From Peptoclostridium sp965368085 (GTDB lineage Bacteria; Bacillota; Clostridia; Peptostreptococcales; Peptostreptococcaceae): a stretch of 64,000 nucleotides of DNA. The notes below the pieces were generated by a model. That model was not told where the DNA came from. It made no database searches and worked only from the letters and a program-made list of their open reading frames with translations. Position numbers and translations under genes: made by a program. The DNA lies in NCBI GenBank assembly GCA_965368085.1, contig CBDULP010000006.1, positions 1 through 64,000 on the forward strand, written 5' to 3'. Each line of letters opens with the position of its first letter. Position 1 is the stretch's first letter. Below, one piece after another: positions 61,548 to 64,000 of this stretch.

Positions 61548-62414
61548 CTACTCTTTGTCGTCATATATGTGGTATTCTTTCCATACGTATTCAAGCTTGT
61601 CGAAGTATCTCTTTATCTTGTCCTTTTCTCGCATTCCAAGCGCCACTATAAGCGCATTTATAAGGCTTAAAGGCGCCACAAGAGAATCCACGAAAGACGC
61701 CATATTGCTCTTTGCTATCAATGTATTGTCTGAAAGCGTTGCTATTGGCGAGAGCTGGCTGTCTGTAAGTGATACGACTTTTGCTCCTTGCTTTTTGGCA
61801 AACTCAAGTACTTCATAAGTCTTTTTAGAGTATCTCGGAAAACTTATTCCTATTACAAGATCCTGATCGTCAATTTTTATTATCTGCTCGAATACATCGC
61901 TTATCCCGTAGCTTACCACTATTACGTTGTCTAGTATGAGATTCAGATAAAATCCCAGATACTCCGTTATCGCTGTGGAGCTTCTAAGCCCCACTATGTA
62001 TATCCTCTTTGCCGATACTATATCGTCTATTACATTTTCAAACGATTTGGGATTTATCTCGTCCAAAGTGTTTCTTATGTTTTCAACGTCAGACTTTAAT
62101 ATCTTGTTGAGTACAGCCCAGTCATTTGAATAATCCCTTGACATTTCAACCCTTTGAACAGTCGTAAGCTTAGTCTTTATGAGCTCTTGAAGTGATTTTT
62201 GCAGCTTCGGATATCCGTCAAATCCAAGCGCGCTAGCAAATCTGACTACTGTAGATTCGCTTACCCCAACTTTTTCTCCAAGCCTGGATGCGGTCATGAA
62301 CGCCGCCTTGTCGTAGTTGTCCATTATGAACTGAGCTATGAGTTTTTGACCCTTGCTTAGCTTTGGAAAGTTCTGCTTTATTATTTTTATAAGATCCTTT
62401 TTTTCATCGTTCAT
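61548..62414 (-). CDS. MurR/RpiR-family transcriptional regulator
   Basis: A 288-residue regulator with an N-terminal HTH (LSKGQKLIAQFIMDNYDKAAFMTASRLGEKVGVSESTVVRFASALGF, split as residues 18-64) and a sugar-phosphate isomerase (SIS) domain at about 125-260 (AKRIYIVGLRSSTAITEYL, VVSYGIS, VIGISFPRYSKKT). Members sense phosphorylated sugars, often amino sugars or MurNAc. It lies 24 bp before the GH-like lipoprotein, so it may control wall-sugar recycling. Confidence 0.92.
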   Translation of the reverse strand: MNDEKKDLIKIIKQNFPKLSKGQKLIAQFIMDNYDKAAFMTASRLGEKVGVSESTVVRFASALGFDGYPKLQKSLQELIKTKLTTVQRVEMSRDYSNDWAVLNKILKSDVENIRNTLDEINPKSFENVIDDIVSAKRIYIVGLRSSTAITEYLGFYLNLILDNVIVVSYGISDVFEQIIKIDDQDLVIGISFPRYSKKTYEVLEFAKKQGAKVVSLTDSQLSPIATLSDNTLIAKSNMASFVDSLVAPLSLINALIVALGMREKDKIKRYFDKLEYVWKEYHIYDDKE

Positions 62415-62523
62415 AAGAAACCCCTTTTCTATTAATATTTTTTATGGCCCTATGGCTTGAAAAAATTACGTTAATAAGATAAATATTATCAGATAAATCC
62501 CAATAGTACAATCGACCAAATTA

Positions 62524-63297
62524 CTACTCCTGAAATAAATCAGCTATTTTTTCCATTTTTTCATAGTTTGTCAGATCGCTCTTGAGAGGAGTCACAGAGA
62601 CATATCCCTGTTCCACAGCTGAAATGTCACTGCTTGGGTCTTGTATCATACTCCTTATCCTGCCGCCCATCCAATAGTATACATTTCCCCTCGGATCCCT
62701 TCTCTCTTCAAATGCATTTTCATATTTCCTTATTCCAAGCCTCGTAAGCTTATACCCCTTGATTTCTTTTCCATTCATATTCGGAAAATTTATATTTGTA
62801 ACCGTGTCTTTAAACATTGAATCCGATTCAATGTTATTTTGTATGAATTCCATTGCCTTTTCGGCTACTCTTTTATATTCATCCGGAGATATGTCTCTTC
62901 CGTCATATGAAATTGCAATTGAAGGCTTGCTGAGTATTAATCCTTCCATAGCCGCTGATACCGTCCCCGAATATACCACATCCGTTCCAAGGTTTGATCC
63001 ATTATTTATTCCGCTTATCACAATATCTATGTTAATATCCTTTAGTATCGCCTCTACTGCAAGCTTTACGCAGTCCGCCGGCGTGCCGTTTACCGCATAT
63101 GCCTTCACATCGTCCAGACCGTGAAAATTCATCTCTTTCGCCTTGAGCGGAGTGTGCATCGTAATGGCATGCCCTATGGCGCTTCTTTCGCTGTCAGGAG
63201 CCACTACAAATACATTTCCGTATTCAAGCGCTTCTTTTGCAATTGCATATATTCCCGGAGCGTATATGCCATCGTCGTTAGTTATAAGTATGTTCAT
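62524..63297 (-). CDS. surE: 5'-nucleotidase SurE
   Basis: A 257-residue metal-dependent nucleotidase. ATG at 63297 has GGAGG before it. It starts MNILITNDDGIYAPG, with metal ligands Asp8 and Asp9, then VAPDSERSAIGHAIT, GTPADCVKLA, SGINNGSNLGTDVVYSGTV and PSSDISAVEQGYVSVTPL. It dephosphorylates nucleoside monophosphates and possibly short polyphosphates. The methyltransferase gene directly upstream is probably in the same unit. Confidence 0.95.
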   Translation of the reverse strand: MNILITNDDGIYAPGIYAIAKEALEYGNVFVVAPDSERSAIGHAITMHTPLKAKEMNFHGLDDVKAYAVNGTPADCVKLAVEAILKDINIDIVISGINNGSNLGTDVVYSGTVSAAMEGLILSKPSIAISYDGRDISPDEYKRVAEKAMEFIQNNIESDSMFKDTVTNINFPNMNGKEIKGYKLTRLGIRKYENAFEERRDPRGNVYYWMGGRIRSMIQDPSSDISAVEQGYVSVTPLKSDLTNYEKMEKIADLFQE

Positions 63298-63319
63298 TTT
63301 TTCCTCCAAACTGTATATA

Positions 63320-63967
63320 CTATATTTTTTCTATTGCTATCACATACGGCGGGTTGTTTATTTGATTTGCAAATGAAAATTTGACCACATTATATTTTTT
63401 CTGGTCAATAGCCCCTATATATTCCTCTATTGCATCCTTTTCCCTTTTGCCTTCACTGTGGCCATGATAAACGACTACAACCACCATGCCATATTTTTTT
63501 ATAAGCCGCATAGACTGATCTATTCCCGCTATCGTAGTTTCTGCACGGGTGGTTATGCTATGGTCTCCCTTTGGAAGATATCCCAGGTTGAATATTACAA
63601 AGTCAACCTCTTCTGCTCCTATATGTCTTTCCATGTTTTCATGCCCGTCACGGATATATATCATTTCAGGCAGGGAGCTTTGCTTTGAAAGCCTGTCCAT
63701 GGTGCTTTCAATCGCCGTATACTGTATGTCAAATGCATATATCTTCCCTGTATGCGTCACCAGTTTTGCTAAAAAGCTCGTGTCGTTGCCATTCCCCATT
63801 GTCGCGTCAACTACCGTAAATCCCTCTCTAATTCTCTGCTCGCATATATATCTTGCCATATGTACTGCATTTTGAGGAAATCTGCCCATCGCCTCAATCA
63901 TTCCATATTCCCCCGCTTCTAATTGATCAATATTACTATTTTTTTGCGCTGTGACATGCATGCTCAA
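63320..63967 (-). CDS. mnmM: MnmM/YtqB-like tRNA methyltransferase
   Basis: A class I methyltransferase of the YtqB (rRNA-methylase-like, PF06962) family. The SAM motif is VVDATMGNGNDTSFLAKL (about residues 53-70), then AFDIQ, DFVIFNLGYLPKGDH and VVYHGHSEGKREKDAIEEY. YtqB has been identified as MnmM, which methylates nm5U34 of tRNA wobble positions. The start is uncertain: ATG at 63967, or a later ATG (residue 23) with GGGGG upstream that fits the family length better. Confidence 0.85.
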   Translation of the reverse strand: MSMHVTAQKNSNIDQLEAGEYGMIEAMGRFPQNAVHMARYICEQRIREGFTVVDATMGNGNDTSFLAKLVTHTGKIYAFDIQYTAIESTMDRLSKQSSLPEMIYIRDGHENMERHIGAEEVDFVIFNLGYLPKGDHSITTRAETTIAGIDQSMRLIKKYGMVVVVVYHGHSEGKREKDAIEEYIGAIDQKKYNVVKFSFANQINNPPYVIAIEKI

Positions 63968-64000
63968 AGAACTCAGGAAGCCTTGTATATATGTATTTGG

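Noticed and set aside
1..64000. CRISPR arrays, prophage gene clusters, rRNA or tRNA genes
   Set aside because: No regularly spaced repeats, no structural phage genes and no tRNA-like cloverleaf or rRNA stretches were noticed on reading both strands.

Overview
The window is a gene-dense, moderately AT-rich stretch of a low-GC Firmicutes chromosome. It is rich in ATA (Ile) codons and has strong GGAGG ribosome sites. The content points to an anaerobic amino-acid-fermenting clostridium, probably of the Peptostreptococcaceae type: a complete 2-hydroxyacyl-CoA dehydratase (had-type) reductive Stickland locus, two BrnQ transporters, two T-boxes, superoxide reductase plus rubredoxin, and an encapsulated ferritin. 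The genus assignment is inference. I found no rRNA, tRNA or CRISPR array.

Layout: 0.1-1.3 kb, encapsulin shell with its ferritin-like cargo. 1.5-7.6 kb, housekeeping and hypothetical genes (Eis-like acetyltransferase, DUF2156, DHH phosphoesterase, TRM11-like methylase). 7.8-9.4 kb, a tyrosine recombinase preceded by a short element bounded by inverted repeats. 9.5-26.8 kb, the Stickland island. On the minus strand, in transcription order, this is ldhA, brnQ, acyl-CoA ligase, hadA-hadI-hadB-hadC, acdB, etfB, etfA, a strong terminator, a second acdB, an Mpv17-like membrane protein and a TetR regulator; an aminotransferase is divergent from ldhA. Together these can transaminate an amino acid, reduce the 2-oxoacid, activate the hydroxyacid as a CoA ester, dehydrate it with a radical enzyme and reduce the enoyl-CoA. 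Leucine is the most likely substrate because of the BrnQ neighbour, but this is not proven.

27-34 kb holds ywbE, a cold-shock gene, purB, topB and asnS under an asparagine T-box. 34.1-35.8 kb carries an rtcB-prfH pair, a ribosome/RNA repair module. 36.3-38.6 kb has a MATE efflux pseudogene divergent from its still-intact MerR regulator. 38.7-47 kb has an ABC-F protein, a CapA/DUF3160 lipoprotein pair, a second cold-shock gene and a second brnQ. 47.7-55 kb has a GlnL/YcbB-type orphan response regulator, a second aminotransferase, a deacetylase lipoprotein, and a GntR regulator, isocitrate dehydrogenase and aconitase. 55.7-64 kb has asnA with its own asparagine T-box, superoxide reductase with a rubredoxin, a sirtuin, a GH-like lipoprotein, an RpiR regulator, surE and an mnmM-like methyltransferase.

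The most distinctive systems are the RtcB-PrfH repair module, the encapsulin-ferritin compartment, the full Stickland island with duplicated acdB and an embedded CoA ligase, and the recombinase with repeated 12-bp sites at its promoter.
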